From Pectobacterium carotovorum (GTDB lineage Bacteria > Pseudomonadota > Gammaproteobacteria > Enterobacterales > Enterobacteriaceae), in contig NZ_FQWI01000010.1 in assembly GCF_900129615.1 (NCBI RefSeq), forward strand, positions 1 through 64,000: a DNA stretch of 64,000 nucleotides, given 5' to 3'. The position numbers and the translations under genes were made by a program. Each line of letters opens with the position of its first letter. The stretch's first letter is position 1. Below are positions 9,340 to 17,765 of this stretch, piece by piece. The notes under the pieces were generated by a model. It saw only the letters and a program-made list of their open reading frames with translations, did not search any database and had not been told where the DNA came from.

Positions 9340-9647
9340 ACTGGCATCCTTCAGTCGGTAAAGTACATCTCATAGGCAGCTTGAAGTATGACGAGATTAT
9401 ATCGTAGCTCAGGCGGAATCTGCATTACCTCACCACCTAATAGCTTCAGCAAATCGTTGTAACAGGTAATGACTACTTTTTTTCATCAATGAATGCGGGC
9501 ATAGTATTGATAAATTTCGGTATAGTAGCGCGATTCGCAGTAACCTCATTGACCGTAACACTTTTAGCCGTGACCTTGTCTGTAATAGGCGTCACGCTAT
9601 CCGTTTCAAGAATGAGAACATTTTTCTAATTTTACAAAGGAGTTTAC
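9340..9647. promoter_or_regulatory. nfsA-grxA divergent control region
   Basis: A 308-bp AT-rich divergent spacer. An ATAG-N8-CTAT element near 9583-9598, close to the grxA start, resembles half of an OxyR site but is one base too long for the consensus, so I do not call it. No unambiguous promoter could be picked. An 18-bp fragment identical to the right end of the 125-bp repeat near deoC is at 9377-9394. Confidence 0.35.
9377..9394 (+). repeat. Fragment of the deoC-leader palindromic repeat
   Basis: GCAGCTTGAAGTATGACG here is identical to the right end of the repeat at 12761-12885. The opposite end is not present nearby, so this is a decayed or truncated copy. Confidence 0.6.
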
Positions 9648-9914
9648 ATGTTCGCTGTAATTTTCGGGCGCCCAGCTTGCCCTTATTGTGTACGTGCGAA
9701 AGAACTGGCAGAGAAACTGGCCGAGCAACGTGATGACTTCAGCTTTCGCTATGTAGACATCCACGCAGAAGGCATCTCGAAAGAAGATTTGTCCAAGACG
9801 GTTGGAAAGCCGGTTGAAACCGTACCGCAGATTTTTCTGGATGAAAAACACATCGGCGGCTGCACTGATTTTGAAGCCTATGCCAAAGAGCACCTGGCCC
9901 TGTTCCAGTCATAA
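9648..9914 (+). CDS. grxA: Glutaredoxin 1
   Basis: An 88-residue glutathione-dependent thiol-disulfide oxidoreductase of the thioredoxin fold. The active site CPYC is at residues 11-14, followed by the TVPQIF cis-proline segment near 58-63 and the glutathione-binding GGCTD near 70-74. It reduces ribonucleotide reductase and, in E. coli, OxyR. An excellent AAGGAG lies before the ATG. It is transcribed divergently from nfsA and ends in a strong terminator shared with the convergent ybjM. Confidence 0.96.
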   Translation: MFAVIFGRPACPYCVRAKELAEKLAEQRDDFSFRYVDIHAEGISKEDLSKTVGKPVETVPQIFLDEKHIGGCTDFEAYAKEHLALFQS

Positions 9915-9957
9915 TCATCAAGCTGACAAAACAGTAGATCATCAAACTGACAAAACA
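9914..9957 (+). repeat. Two-copy 20-bp direct repeat after grxA
   Basis: ATCATCAAGCTGACAAAACA (9914-9933) recurs as ATCATCAAACTGACAAAACA (9938-9957), 19 of 20 identical, with a 24-bp period. It fills the gap between the grxA stop and its terminator, and is probably a recent slippage duplication. Confidence 0.8.
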
Positions 9958-9985
9958 AGCGCGGAGACCGTCCGCGCTTTTTTAT
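9957..9985. terminator. Bidirectional terminator of grxA and ybjM
   Basis: AAGCGCGGA (9957-9965) pairs with TCCGCGCTT (9971-9979) across a five-base loop, followed on the plus strand by TTTTTTA. The minus strand reads TTGTTTTGTC after the stem, so it can serve the convergent ybjM as well. Confidence 0.85.
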
Positions 9986-10005
9986 AGGTTCAGAATAGAA
10001 CCCTC

Positions 10006-10377
10006 TCAACGAAGATAGCGTCGATACAGACTCCGCAAACACAGCACGCCCATTGCTCCCAGTACGCACCAAAAGACCGCGCTCATTACGTAGGCCAGTT
10101 CTTGCCAGAAAGAACGCATCGGCGTATTCCACAAGTGGAGCACCAACAAGCATACGGGCATTGCCGCCAGCGCGCCAAACAGCGGGTAAAGCAGGCGACC
10201 GCGCGCAGAAAGAAAACAGGCCACCATGCCAGGCAGCAGAAAAAGCAACATTCCTGGACTACCGCGTAGCCCATCACTCACCGCAACCTCTGACACCTCA
10301 ATCTTTTGACTCAGAAACACGACGGTGAACAATAAAAAACAGCAGGTCGCACCGACCCAGCCTTTATTTCTTGCCAT
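10006..10377 (-). CDS. ybjM: YbjM family inner-membrane protein
   Basis: A 123-residue protein with about four hydrophobic helices, related to E. coli YbjM (125 residues). Shared blocks are GAT/AICCF-LLF near the N-terminus and the segment SFWQELAYVMSAVFWCVLGA near residues 88-107. The function is unknown. I chose the ATG at 10377 (MARNKGWVG), preceded by a G-rich GTGGGGG, because it matches E. coli MKHKQRWAG; the open frame extends to 10440. It lies between grxA and ybjL, as in E. coli. Confidence 0.82.
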   Translation of the reverse strand: MARNKGWVGATCCFLLFTVVFLSQKIEVSEVAVSDGLRGSPGMLLFLLPGMVACFLSARGRLLYPLFGALAAMPVCLLVLHLWNTPMRSFWQELAYVMSAVFWCVLGAMGVLCLRSLYRRYLR

Positions 10378-10753
10378 AAATCGCCCCCACTCAATATGCC
10401 TCCCAACCTGCATCAACCAGATACCGAAAATATGCGGCATGGTAAAAATGATTGGTGTATCTATTCCCCGATATGAAAAACATGAGGCTTCGCTACGATT
10501 TATTCGACACGCGGGCTGTCCACAGGAAAAGACGATAACCCAACGTATTTCTTCAACAGCGGCACCACAATCATTAAATTAAACAATAATTACACTGAAC
10601 AATTTTTATCGGATAAATTATACTGAACGAGGCTAATTCCTTTCAGCTGACGCGTATTGATACCGTCACGGGAATTCATGCATTTCATGGCTAAATCTAG
10701 CCGCTATAATGAATAACATCAAGAACTTACTGGTAAACAACAAGTTACATTCC
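10378..10753. promoter_or_regulatory. ybjM-ybjL divergent control region, with probable ybjL -10 box
   Basis: A consensus TATAAT is at 10705-10710, with the short inverted repeat GGCTA-AATC-TAGCC (10689-10702) just upstream, inside the would-be spacer. The -35 region is poor. The upstream in-frame ATG at 10709 overlaps this -10 box, which argues that the real ybjL start is the downstream ATG at 10754. I see no other gene in the gap. Confidence 0.5.
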
Positions 10754-12442
10754 ATGAATATAAACGTCGCTGATTTGTTAAATGGGAATTACATTCTACT
10801 TTTATTCGTGGTTCTTTCATTAGGACTCTGCCTGGGGAAATTGCGCCTCGGGCCAGTACAACTCGGTAATTCCATTGGAGTTTTAGTTGTTTCTTTATTA
10901 CTCGGCCAACAGCATTTTTCGATTAATACCGAAGCGCTGAGCCTCGGTTTTATGTTATTTATTTTTTGCGTGGGCGTGGAAGCTGGGCCGAATTTCTTTT
11001 CTATTTTCTTCCGCGACGGAAAGAATTATTTCATGCTGGCGCTGGTGATGGTCGGCAGCGCCATGTTACTGGCGTTAGGCTTAGGCAAATTCTTTGGTTG
11101 GGGAATTGGCCTGACGGCGGGGATGCTGGCCGGCTCTATGACCTCAACGCCGGTACTGGTCGGGGCTGGCGATACGCTGCGCAATACCGCCAGCTTGGGT
11201 AACCAGCTCGGTATTGAGCAAGATCACCTGAGTCTGGGCTATGCGCTGACGTATCTGGTCGGTCTGGTCAGCCTCATTTTTGGCGCACGCTACCTGCCCA
11301 AACTCCAGCATCAGGATTTACCCACCAGCGCTCAACAGATTGCACGCGAGCGCGGATTAGACCCGGACAGCCAGAGAAAAGTCTATCTACCGGTGATTCG
11401 CGCCTATCGCGTCGGGCCGGAACTGGTTGATTGGGCGGACGGCAAGAATTTGCGCGAGCTGGGGATCTATCGACAAACTGGCTGCTACATCGAACGCATC
11501 CGACGCAACGGAATTCTGGCCAACCCTGATGGTGACGCCGTCTTGCAAATCGGCGATGAGATCGCGCTGGTCGGCTATCCTGATGCCCATTCCCGCCTGA
11601 ATTCCAATTTCCGCGATGGCAAGGAAGTTTTCGACCGCGATTTGCTGGACATGCGCATCGTGACGGAAGAGATCGTCGTCAAGAACCACAATGCCGTCGG
11701 CAAACGCCTGAGCCAATTGAAGCTGACCGATCACGGCTGTTTTCTTAACCGCATTGTCCGCAGCCAGATTGAAATGCCGATTGACGATAACGTCGTCCTG
11801 AATAAAGGCGATGTCTTGCAGGTCAGCGGTGATGCAAGACGGGTAAAAAGCATTGCGGATAGGATCGGGTTCATTTCTATTCATAGTCAGGTCACCGATC
11901 TGCTCGCCTTCTGCGCCTTTTTCGTCATCGGCGTGATGGTCGGGCTGATCACCATCCAGTTCAGTAACTTCACCTTTGGCATCGGTAACGCGGCTGGATT
12001 ACTGTTCGCTGGTATCATGCTGGGGTTCCTGCGCGCCAACCACCCGACCTTCGGCTATATTCCGCAAGGCGCACTTAACATGGTCAAAGAATTCGGCCTG
12101 ATGGTTTTTATGGCGGGCGTTGGTCTGAGTGCAGGTAGCACCATCAACAGCAGTCTGGGAGAAGTCGGTATCCAGATGCTAGCTTCAGGACTGATTGTTA
12201 GTCTGCTGCCAGTGGTGATTTGTTTTCTGTTTGGTGCGTATGTGCTGAAAATGAACCGTGCACTGTTGTTTGGTGCCATGATGGGGGCACGAACTTGCGC
12301 CCCCGCAATGGAAATTATCAGCGATACGGCACGCAGTAACATCCCTGCGCTCGGCTATGCAGGTACCTATGCCATCGCTAACGTGCTACTCACCTTAGCG
12401 GGCTCACTTATCGTGGTTATCTGGCCTGAACTGCCCGGCTGA
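10754..12442 (+). CDS. ybjL: YbjL, aspartate:alanine exchanger family transporter
   Basis: A 562-residue inner-membrane protein (E. coli 561). Two duplicated membrane halves flank two RCK_C/TrkA-C type regulatory domains (about residues 205-375). Each half carries a GAxT motif: [14 protein letters not shown] near 135 and [20 protein letters not shown] near 515. The family exports or exchanges amino acids; the YbjL substrate is not settled. The start [13 protein letters not shown] matches E. coli exactly in position. rybB follows on the same strand, as in E. coli. Confidence 0.93.
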   Translation: MNINVADLLNGNYILLLFVVLSLGLCLGKLRLGPVQLGNSIGVLVVSLLLGQQHFSINTEALSLGFMLFIFCVGVEAGPNFFSIFFRDGKNYFMLALVMVGSAMLLALGLGKFFGWGIGLTAGMLAGSMTSTPVLVGAGDTLRNTASLGNQLGIEQDHLSLGYALTYLVGLVSLIFGARYLPKLQHQDLPTSAQQIARERGLDPDSQRKVYLPVIRAYRVGPELVDWADGKNLRELGIYRQTGCYIERIRRNGILANPDGDAVLQIGDEIALVGYPDAHSRLNSNFRDGKEVFDRDLLDMRIVTEEIVVKNHNAVGKRLSQLKLTDHGCFLNRIVRSQIEMPIDDNVVLNKGDVLQVSGDARRVKSIADRIGFISIHSQVTDLLAFCAFFVIGVMVGLITIQFSNFTFGIGNAAGLLFAGIMLGFLRANHPTFGYIPQGALNMVKEFGLMVFMAGVGLSAGSTINSSLGEVGIQMLASGLIVSLLPVVICFLFGAYVLKMNRALLFGAMMGARTCAPAMEIISDTARSNIPALGYAGTYAIANVLLTLAGSLIVVIWPELPG

Positions 12443-12481
12443 AAAAATGTAAAAAATCGTCATATTATTTTTTAAAAGCCA

Positions 12482-12508
12482 GAACTTTTTCTTTGCTCTA
12501 AAGTCTGA
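12482..12508 (+). promoter_or_regulatory. Sigma-E (RpoE) promoter of rybB
   Basis: The -35 is GAACTT (12482-12487), the spacer is 16 bp, and the -10 is TCTGA (12504-12508). This is the sigma-E consensus. It places the start of transcription six bases later, at 12515, exactly the first base of RybB. Confidence 0.93.
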
Positions 12509-12514
12509 ATAAGT

Positions 12515-12594
12515 GCCACTGCTTTTCTTTGATTCCCCTTATTGAGGAGCCCATCGTTCCCGCCTTTCAGGTTCAAGAACGATGGGCGTTTTCT
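12515..12594 (+). ncRNA. rybB: RybB small regulatory RNA
   Basis: An Hfq-dependent sRNA of about 80 nt that, in E. coli and Salmonella, represses many outer-membrane porin mRNAs when sigma-E is induced by envelope stress. The 5' end GCCACTGCTTTTCTTTGAT is, as I recall it, identical to the E. coli RybB seed that pairs with targets. The 3' end is a perfect 11-bp terminator stem, GCCCATCGTTC (12549-12559) with GAACGATGGGC (12577-12587), then GTTTTCTTTTC. The loop side keeps CCCGCC and GGTTCAAG as in E. coli, while the terminator stem has changed on both arms together. Synteny after ybjL is also conserved. Confidence 0.95.
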
Positions 12595-12669
12595 TTTCTG
12601 TTTCATACGATTCAAACCCCTCCACCTTTTCATTCTCCCTATCGTCGGTATCACATTTACTTCATTTTT

Positions 12670-12715
12670 TGTTATTAACATAACAAAATTTAATTTTATT
12701 GTTATTTTTGTGACA
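12670..12715 (+). promoter_or_regulatory. Two DeoR-like operators upstream of deoC
   Basis: TGTTATTAACATAACA (12670-12685) and TGTTATTTTTGTGACA (12700-12715) both have the TGTTA-N6-TAACA layout of the 16-bp E. coli DeoR operator TGTTAGAATTCTAACA. The first has perfect outer halves; the second has one mismatch. They lie exactly 30 bp apart, about three helical turns. The second covers the -35 box of the deoC promoter. deoR itself lies directly downstream of deoC. Confidence 0.7.
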
Positions 12716-12738
12716 TTAAAATTATTGAGTGTCATAAT
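12710..12738 (+). promoter_or_regulatory. deoC promoter
   Basis: The -35 is GTGACA (12710-12715), the spacer is 17 bp, and the -10 is CATAAT (12733-12738), each five of six to consensus. Transcription would start near 12745, giving a leader of about 160 nt that includes the whole palindromic repeat. Confidence 0.6.
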
Positions 12739-12760
12739 CACGCTATCTGATTTCTAATCG

Positions 12761-12885
12761 ATACCCTAAATAATTCGAGTTGCGTGAAGGCGGCAACCGC
12801 GCGAATCCCCAGGAGCTTACACAAGTAAGTGACTGGGGTAAGTAAGGGCTGCCAACGCACAAGCAGCTTGAAGTATGACGGGTAT
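12761..12885 (+). repeat. 125-bp palindromic intergenic repeat (ERIC-like/MITE-like)
   Basis: It begins ATACCCTAAATAATTCGAG and ends CTTGAAGTATGACGGGTAT; the two ends are imperfect inverted repeats of each other (ATACCC...GGGTAT). The interior contains further symmetric parts, e.g. CTTACACAAGTAAG. I recognise this as a dispersed enterobacterial intergenic repeat of the ERIC/YPAL kind, common in Pectobacterium, Serratia and Yersinia; the exact family name is from memory. A fragment of its right end also occurs at 9377-9394. It is transcribed as the deoC 5' leader and ends 19 bp before the deoC ATG. Confidence 0.75.
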
Positions 12886-12904
12886 ACATCTCCAAGGATT
12901 TGCC

Positions 12905-13573
12905 ATGACTGACTACGCACGCTATATCGACCACACCCTGTTGGCAGCCAATGCCACCGAACAGCAAATCGCCACTCTGTGCGATGAAGCGATCGCTCAC
13001 CGTTTTTATGCCGTCTGTGTTAACTCAGGTTACGTTCCTTTAGTGGCCGAAAAGCTGAAAGGCACTGAAGTACAGGTATGCTCGGTTATCGGTTTCCCTC
13101 TTGGTGCAGGCCTGACATCCAGCAAGGCTTTTGAAGCGAAAGCGGCGATTGATGTCGGTGCTCAGGAAATCGATATGGTGATTAACGTTGGCTGGCTGAA
13201 AAGCGGGAATATTGCCGCCGTCAAAGCAGATATTCAGGCCGTGCGTGAGGTTTGCGCCGCTATACCGTTGAAGGTAATATTGGAAACCTGTCTGCTTGAT
13301 GACGAACAGATTGTCATGGTGTGTGAGATGTGTCGTCAGTTGGATGTCACGTTCGTCAAAACGTCTACCGGTTTCAGTACGGGTGGCGCACGTGAAGAAC
13401 ACGTTCGACTGATGCGTAGCACCGTCGGCAGCGAGATGGGTGTCAAAGCATCCGGCGCGGTTCGCGATCGCCAAACGGCACAGCGTATGATTGAAGCAGG
13501 TGCCACGCGTATCGGCACTAGCTCAGGCGTCGCTATCGTTTCAGGTGAAACAGCCGCAGCAGGAAACTACTAA
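12905..13573 (+). CDS. deoC: Deoxyribose-phosphate aldolase
   Basis: DeoC splits 2-deoxyribose-5-phosphate into acetaldehyde and glyceraldehyde-3-phosphate through a Schiff-base lysine. The 222-residue protein is a TIM barrel of the short DeoC class. The Schiff-base lysine lies in [14 protein letters not shown] (near 150) and the second lysine in [10 protein letters not shown] (near 180). The true start is the ATG at 12905 ([13 protein letters not shown]) with AAGGA upstream; the open frame runs 10 codons into the repeat. In E. coli deoC heads deoCABD, but here it stands alone ahead of deoR, 31 bp away, so the two are probably cotranscribed. Confidence 0.96.
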   Translation: MTDYARYIDHTLLAANATEQQIATLCDEAIAHRFYAVCVNSGYVPLVAEKLKGTEVQVCSVIGFPLGAGLTSSKAFEAKAAIDVGAQEIDMVINVGWLKSGNIAAVKADIQAVREVCAAIPLKVILETCLLDDEQIVMVCEMCRQLDVTFVKTSTGFSTGGAREEHVRLMRSTVGSEMGVKASGAVRDRQTAQRMIEAGATRIGTSSGVAIVSGETAAAGNY

Positions 13574-13604
13574 CAACAAAAATAGCTTACTAGCAGGGAA
13601 TTTT

Positions 13605-14378
13605 ATGGAAACGCGGCGCGACGAACGAATCGGCAGACTGGCTCAGGCATTAAAGAAAACCGATAAACTCCATCTTAAAGACGCCGCACAGCTACTCGGC
13701 GTGTCCGAGATGACCGTGCGCCGCGATCTGAATGCAGATTCCACCAGCGTCATGCTGCTCGGCGGCTACGTTGTTAGCGACCTGAAGAATAACGGTGTCA
13801 CGAATTATTTTGTCTCCGACCAGCAGAGCAAGCACGTAAGAGAGAAGCAGGCTATCGGTACCGCCGCTGCCTATCTGGTGGAAGCAAACGATACCGTTTT
13901 TTTCGACTGTGGCACCACGATTCCCTTCATCATCGATGCCATTCCTGATGAATTATCCTTTACCGCGATTTGTTATTCTCTGAACACGTTTTTAGCGCTA
14001 CAGGAAAAAAAGGCGTGCAGAGTGATTTTGTGCGGCGGGGAATACCATCCAGATAACGCGATTTTTACCCCGCTCAACCAGCGAAGTGAGCTGGACAACA
14101 TCTGCCCGAATAAAGCCTTTATCTCTGCGGCAGGTATCGAACTGACTGCGGGTGCCACCTGCTTTAACTTTGCTGAACTGGGCATGAAGCAACGCGCGAT
14201 GGCGACCGCGCAGCGAATTATTATGGTGGCGGATAGCAGCAAATTCGGTCAGATCAAACGCGCCTGTATCGGCCCGATGACGCTGTTTGATACGGTCATT
14301 TCCGACTGCGCCCCGAGCGAATCCTACTTACGCTATTTTTCCAACAACGGCATTCAGCTCATCCACCCAGGGAATTAG
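13605..14378 (+). CDS. deoR: Deoxyribonucleoside operon repressor DeoR
   Basis: A DeoR-family repressor of 257 residues (E. coli 252). The N-terminal helix-turn-helix (METRRDERIGRLAQALKK...LLGVSEMTVRRDL) binds TGTTAGAATTCTAACA-type operators. The C-terminal sugar-phosphate isomerase-like domain (from about residue 75; FFDCGTTIPFIIDAI, LCGGEYHPDNAIF) senses deoxyribose-5-phosphate. The ATG at 13605 follows CAGGGA and matches the E. coli start METRREERIG. It lies 31 bp after deoC, and both DeoR-like operators are upstream of deoC. This suggests autoregulation together with the aldolase that removes its inducer. Confidence 0.95.
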   Translation: METRRDERIGRLAQALKKTDKLHLKDAAQLLGVSEMTVRRDLNADSTSVMLLGGYVVSDLKNNGVTNYFVSDQQSKHVREKQAIGTAAAYLVEANDTVFFDCGTTIPFIIDAIPDELSFTAICYSLNTFLALQEKKACRVILCGGEYHPDNAIFTPLNQRSELDNICPNKAFISAAGIELTAGATCFNFAELGMKQRAMATAQRIIMVADSSKFGQIKRACIGPMTLFDTVISDCAPSESYLRYFSNNGIQLIHPGN

Positions 14379-14379
14379 A

Positions 14380-14525
14380 GTCTGTCCCAGTAGGCGTTAT
14401 TGGTGCAGCCAGTTTGGACACGGACAGCGCGCAGAAACCGGAGCGTACACGTAGTACGTGAGGATTTCGAGCACTGCCCAGGTTCAAAATGGCAAATAAA
14501 ATAGCCCTAATGAGGTAGGCTCTTA
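14380..14525. repeat. Intergenic repeat between deoR and dacC
   Basis: From GTCTGTCCCAGTAGGCG to AATGAGGTAGGCTCTTA, this fills the whole gap between the convergent deoR and dacC and runs into the dacC stop codon. It includes the inner palindrome GTACACGTAGTAC. I recognise the sequence as a dispersed Pectobacterium/Serratia-type intergenic repeat, from memory and unverified. No other copy is in this window, and no separate terminator is visible. Confidence 0.5.
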
Positions 14526-15728
14526 GCCGAATAGCCCACCGAACCACTGCTGCACCTTCATCATAACCGTATCCCAGAGGCGGCTAAAGAAACCGGCCTC
14601 TGGAATATCATCCATCGCGACCAGTTCGCGCTGTCCGATGCTCTTGCCGTCCAGTTGGAAGTCGATAGTGCCGACAACCTGATTCTTGGTTAGCGGTGCG
14701 GAAAGCTGCGGCTGATTGAGCGTAAAGCTGGCTTTCAGGTTCTTCATTTGTCCTTTCGGGATGGTCAGCGCAGCATCCTGTGCGACGCCAAGCCGTGCCT
14801 CTTTCTCAGTACCAAACCAGACCCGCTGCGTGGTAAAAGGCGCATCCGTCTTGATAGGCGTTACCGTTTCGAAAAAGCGGAAGCCCCAGGTGAGCAGTTT
14901 TTCACTTTCACGGAAGCGAATGGCATCCGTTTGCGCCCCCAACACCACGGAAATCAGGCGCATATTACCTTCGGTGGCCGAGGCCACCAGATTGTGCCCC
15001 GCTCCGTTGGTATGGCCAGTTTTCACACCGTCTACATTCAGGTTAGTGCTCCACAGCAGACGGTTACGGTTAGGCTGGCGAATGTTATTGAAGGTGAACT
15101 CTTTTTCCTTGTGCAACGCGTATTCTTCTGGCACATCGCGAATCAGCGCCTGCCCTAATAGCGCCATATCGCGCGCGGTGCTGTACTGCCCCGGCGCATC
15201 GAGCCCGTGCACAGTAAGAAAATTCGTATTCGTCAGGTTAAGCGCCTTCGCATAATTGTTCATCAGGCTAACGAACGCATCCTGACTACCCGCGACGTAA
15301 TCCGCCAGCGCGATACTGGCATCATTGCCTGACTGAATGACAATGCCTTTATTTAACTCAGAAACAGGGATGCGGTCGCCCGGCTTAAGGAACATCAGCG
15401 ACGAACCGCGTAGCGCCGGATTGCCGGTTGCCCAGGCATCTTTTCCGACGGTCACTTCATCCGTCGGACGAATTTTACCGGATTTGATCGCCTGCCCAAT
15501 CACATAGCTCGCCATAATTTTTGTCAGGCTGGCAGGGTCAAGGCGCTCATCGGCATTGCTTTCCGCCAGCACTTTACCGCTGTGGTGATCGATCAGGATA
15601 TAGGCTTTGGCATCAATTTGCGGCACCGCTGGCAACTGTTCCGCATAGGTGAATGGCACTAAACCAACAAGCAATACCGTACCTACAGAGAAAGACGTGA
15701 GTCTGGTCAGGAAAGGAGTTGTTTTCAT
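14523..15728 (-). CDS. dacC: D-alanyl-D-alanine carboxypeptidase DacC (PBP6)
   Basis: A periplasmic DD-carboxypeptidase anchored to the inner membrane that trims pentapeptide stems in peptidoglycan. It is 401 residues (E. coli 400). Signal peptide about 1-29 (VPFTYA-EQ); class A motifs S67-L-T-K70, SGN at 133-135 and KTG at 236-238. PBP5-type C-terminal domain, then a terminal amphipathic helix ([21 protein letters not shown]) for membrane attachment. It is convergent with deoR. The dacC-deoR neighbourhood is as in E. coli. Confidence 0.95.
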   Translation of the reverse strand: MKTTPFLTRLTSFSVGTVLLVGLVPFTYAEQLPAVPQIDAKAYILIDHHSGKVLAESNADERLDPASLTKIMASYVIGQAIKSGKIRPTDEVTVGKDAWATGNPALRGSSLMFLKPGDRIPVSELNKGIVIQSGNDASIALADYVAGSQDAFVSLMNNYAKALNLTNTNFLTVHGLDAPGQYSTARDMALLGQALIRDVPEEYALHKEKEFTFNNIRQPNRNRLLWSTNLNVDGVKTGHTNGAGHNLVASATEGNMRLISVVLGAQTDAIRFRESEKLLTWGFRFFETVTPIKTDAPFTTQRVWFGTEKEARLGVAQDAALTIPKGQMKNLKASFTLNQPQLSAPLTKNQVVGTIDFQLDGKSIGQRELVAMDDIPEAGFFSRLWDTVMMKVQQWFGGLFG

Positions 15729-15961
15729 GAGTTCGCCGCGATATCCATCAGTCGTTAAAAATTCTTAATTTTCAATATGTTTTGAAAACTTTAGTAACAT
15801 ACAAAGGTAACGCGTCATCTGTGGGATGAAAACCGTTCATTCTGTAAAGATAGTCAAAGAAATGAAAGTTTCTAAAAAAAGGCAGATAAAAAAATGACTT
15901 AGGGAAAAATAAGGAATGTCTGAAAATGCAGACGGCAAGACTACCAGAAAAATAGCGGATA

Positions 15962-15996
15962 GCACGAGGGACATGGCAGCACAGACGCCCTCGTGC
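15962..15996 (-). terminator. Possible terminator after the metQNI-like operon
   Basis: GCACGAGGG (15962-15970) pairs with CCCTCGTGC (15988-15996) around a 17-base loop. On the minus strand TATCCGCTATTTTTC follows. The long loop and interrupted T-tract keep this uncertain. Confidence 0.4.
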
Positions 15997-16015
15997 CCAG
16001 CGGTTGGAAATACCC

Positions 16016-16675
16016 TTAGCGACGTTCGCGCTTATCTGCGCGTTTTGACAGCCAGTCACCCAGCGTCTGTACCACCTGCACCAGAATAACCAGCGCAATA
16101 ACGGTAATCACCATCACCTCGGTTTCATAGCGGTAATAACCGAAGCGGATCGCCAAATCACCCACCCCGCCGCCGCCGACAATGCCCGCCATCGCCGAAT
16201 AACCGATGAGGCTCACCAGAGTAATCGTCAGGCCACGCAATAGTCCCGCTTTCGCCTCTGGCAGCAGCACCGTGCCGATAATACGCATCGGGCTGGCTCC
16301 AAACGCTTCGGCCGCTTCCACGATACCGGGATCGATTTCACGCAGCGCGCTATCCACCAGACGCGCATAAAACGCGATCGCGGCGACCGACATTGGCACC
16401 GCCGCCGCCACAGGCCCAATCGTATTCCCCAAGAGACACTGCGTCAGCGGCAACAGCAAGACCAGCAGAATCACGAAGGGAATAGAACGGATAATATTCA
16501 CCAGCACCGTGCCAAACAGATAGACGGCGCGGTTTTGCCAGAACAGGTTTCTATCGGTGACGTAAATCAGCAGCCCCAGCGGCAAACCGCCGATCACAGC
16601 AAGCAGCGTGGAAATCCCCACCATCTGGAACGTTTCGCCGAACGCCGCGACCAGATCGATCCATAAATCAGCCAT
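16016..16675 (-). CDS. Methionine-type ABC transporter permease (MetI family)
   Basis: A 219-residue inner-membrane permease of the MetI family with five predicted helices and the conserved EAA loop EAAEAFGASPMRIIGTVLLPEA (about 120-141). MetI-type motifs ETFQMVGIS at the N-terminus and GYSAMAGIVGGGGVGDLA near 160-177 are clear. Its ATG lies within metN (8-base overlap), so it is coupled to the ATPase. It resembles a second metNIQ copy of the kind found in soft-rot and other enterobacteria besides the main locus; the substrate (D/L-methionine or a related compound) is inferred from family only. Confidence 0.9.
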   Translation of the reverse strand: MADLWIDLVAAFGETFQMVGISTLLAVIGGLPLGLLIYVTDRNLFWQNRAVYLFGTVLVNIIRSIPFVILLVLLLPLTQCLLGNTIGPVAAAVPMSVAAIAFYARLVDSALREIDPGIVEAAEAFGASPMRIIGTVLLPEAKAGLLRGLTITLVSLIGYSAMAGIVGGGGVGDLAIRFGYYRYETEVMVITVIALVILVQVVQTLGDWLSKRADKRERR

Positions 16676-17684
16676 GCAGCACCTCCACCTTCGCCGTTCT
16701 TACCTGAATATGTTCCACCGCTTCCGTCACTTTTACGGGGTCGGATGGATGGGTTAATAGCGCCACGAGTATGCCTAGCGCACGGTTGCCGATGTATTCG
16801 ATCTTACCGTGCAAGATATTAACCGACACGCCAAAGCGCGTTGCAACATCCGACAGCACGGGTTGCTCCGCCGATTCGCCAACAAACAGAATCTTCAGTA
16901 ATGTGCCCTGTAACCCCTCCAGCAAGCGGGGTGGCAACGCGAGATCGAGCGTATGGGACACCAGTTGACGGGTAAACGCGTGCTGCGGCGTCGCGAAGAT
17001 ATCGAAAACATCGCCCTCTTCCACAACCCGACCACCCGTCATCACCGCAACCCGATCGCAAACAGCCTTAATCACGCTCATCTCATGAGAAATCAGCACG
17101 ATGGTAATGCCCAGTTTCTCGTTAATCTCTTTCAGCAGCGCCAGAATAGCGGCTGAGGTTTCCAGATCGAGTGCCGAGGTCGGCTCATCACACAACAACA
17201 CTTCGGGATCGTTGGCAATGGCTCTGGCGATGCCCACGCGCTGTTTCTGACCGCCGCTGAGCTGCGCCGGATAAGACAACGCTTTATCCGTCAACCCTAC
17301 CAGATTCAGGATTTCCGGCACGCGCGCTGCAATATCCGCACTGGATTTCCCAGCGGCTTTCAGGCTGAACGCCACGTTTTCTGCCACGGTACGCGTCTGC
17401 ATCAGGTTGAAATGCTGAAATATCATGCCAATTTTTTGCCGCTGTTCTCGCAGCGGTTGCCCAGCTAATTCGCTGATGAGCACGCCATTGACGAGCACCC
17501 GGCCTGACGTCGGGCGCTGCAAGAGATTGATAGTCCGCAGCAGCGTGCTTTTCCCCGCGCCACTGGTACCGACAATCCCGTAAACTTCACCACGCGAGAT
17601 GTGCAACGACACGTTGTCTACTGCGCGGTTTTCTGGCTGCTTCCCGTGCAAGAAGTCAACACTAACCCCTTCTAACTGGATCAT
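16668..17684 (-). CDS. Methionine-type ABC transporter ATP-binding protein (MetN family)
   Basis: A 338-residue ATPase. Walker A GTSGAGKST is at about residues 39-47, signature LSGGQKQRVGIARAI near 140, Walker B VLLCDEPTSALD near 163. The C-terminal ACT-like NIL regulatory domain (about 265-338) in MetN binds methionine and inhibits transport. I start at the ATG at 17684 (MIQLEGVSV), 10 bp after GGAG; the frame has an earlier TTG too close to that site. It overlaps metI downstream and follows the binding-protein gene. Confidence 0.92.
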   Translation of the reverse strand: MIQLEGVSVDFLHGKQPENRAVDNVSLHISRGEVYGIVGTSGAGKSTLLRTINLLQRPTSGRVLVNGVLISELAGQPLREQRQKIGMIFQHFNLMQTRTVAENVAFSLKAAGKSSADIAARVPEILNLVGLTDKALSYPAQLSGGQKQRVGIARAIANDPEVLLCDEPTSALDLETSAAILALLKEINEKLGITIVLISHEMSVIKAVCDRVAVMTGGRVVEEGDVFDIFATPQHAFTRQLVSHTLDLALPPRLLEGLQGTLLKILFVGESAEQPVLSDVATRFGVSVNILHGKIEYIGNRALGILVALLTHPSDPVKVTEAVEHIQVRTAKVEVLHG

Positions 17685-17708
17685 TATCCGCAAACTCCTG
17701 GCCTGAGC

Positions 17709-17738
17709 GGAAAAGAAGAAAGCCGGTCATAGACCGGC
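17709..17738 (-). terminator. Attenuator-like hairpin between binding protein and metN
   Basis: GCCGGTC (17722-17728) and GACCGGC (17732-17738) form a 7-bp stem with a three-base loop, followed on the minus strand by TTTCTTCTTTTCC. A partial terminator here would favour the binding protein over the transporter core. Confidence 0.6.
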
Positions 17739-17765
17739 CAAAGGATATTTTGTGTAGCCTGAAAC

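Larger units (their letters stand above)
12443..12904 (+). other. ybjL-deoC interval holding rybB, deoC promoter and a repeat
   Basis: This 462-bp protein-free interval is fully occupied by regulatory DNA. It holds the sigma-E promoter and rybB (12482-12594), the deoC operators and promoter (12670-12738), and a 125-bp palindromic repeat (12761-12885). The minus-strand ORF at 12472-12741 is a shadow across rybB and the AT-rich promoter. Confidence 0.8.

Noticed and set aside
9583-9598. ATAG-N8-CTAT near grxA as an OxyR site
   Set aside because: The OxyR half motif is ATAG-N7-CTAT; this one is a base too long and has no partner motif at the right distance.
10709-10753. 15-residue N-terminal extension of YbjL
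   Set aside because: The upstream ATG lies within the TATAAT box, and the family start aligns with 10754.
12472-12741. 89-residue minus-strand ORF over rybB
   Set aside because: It is antisense to RybB and the AT-rich deoC promoter, with no domain and a Lys/Asn-rich composition expected of AT-rich shadow DNA.
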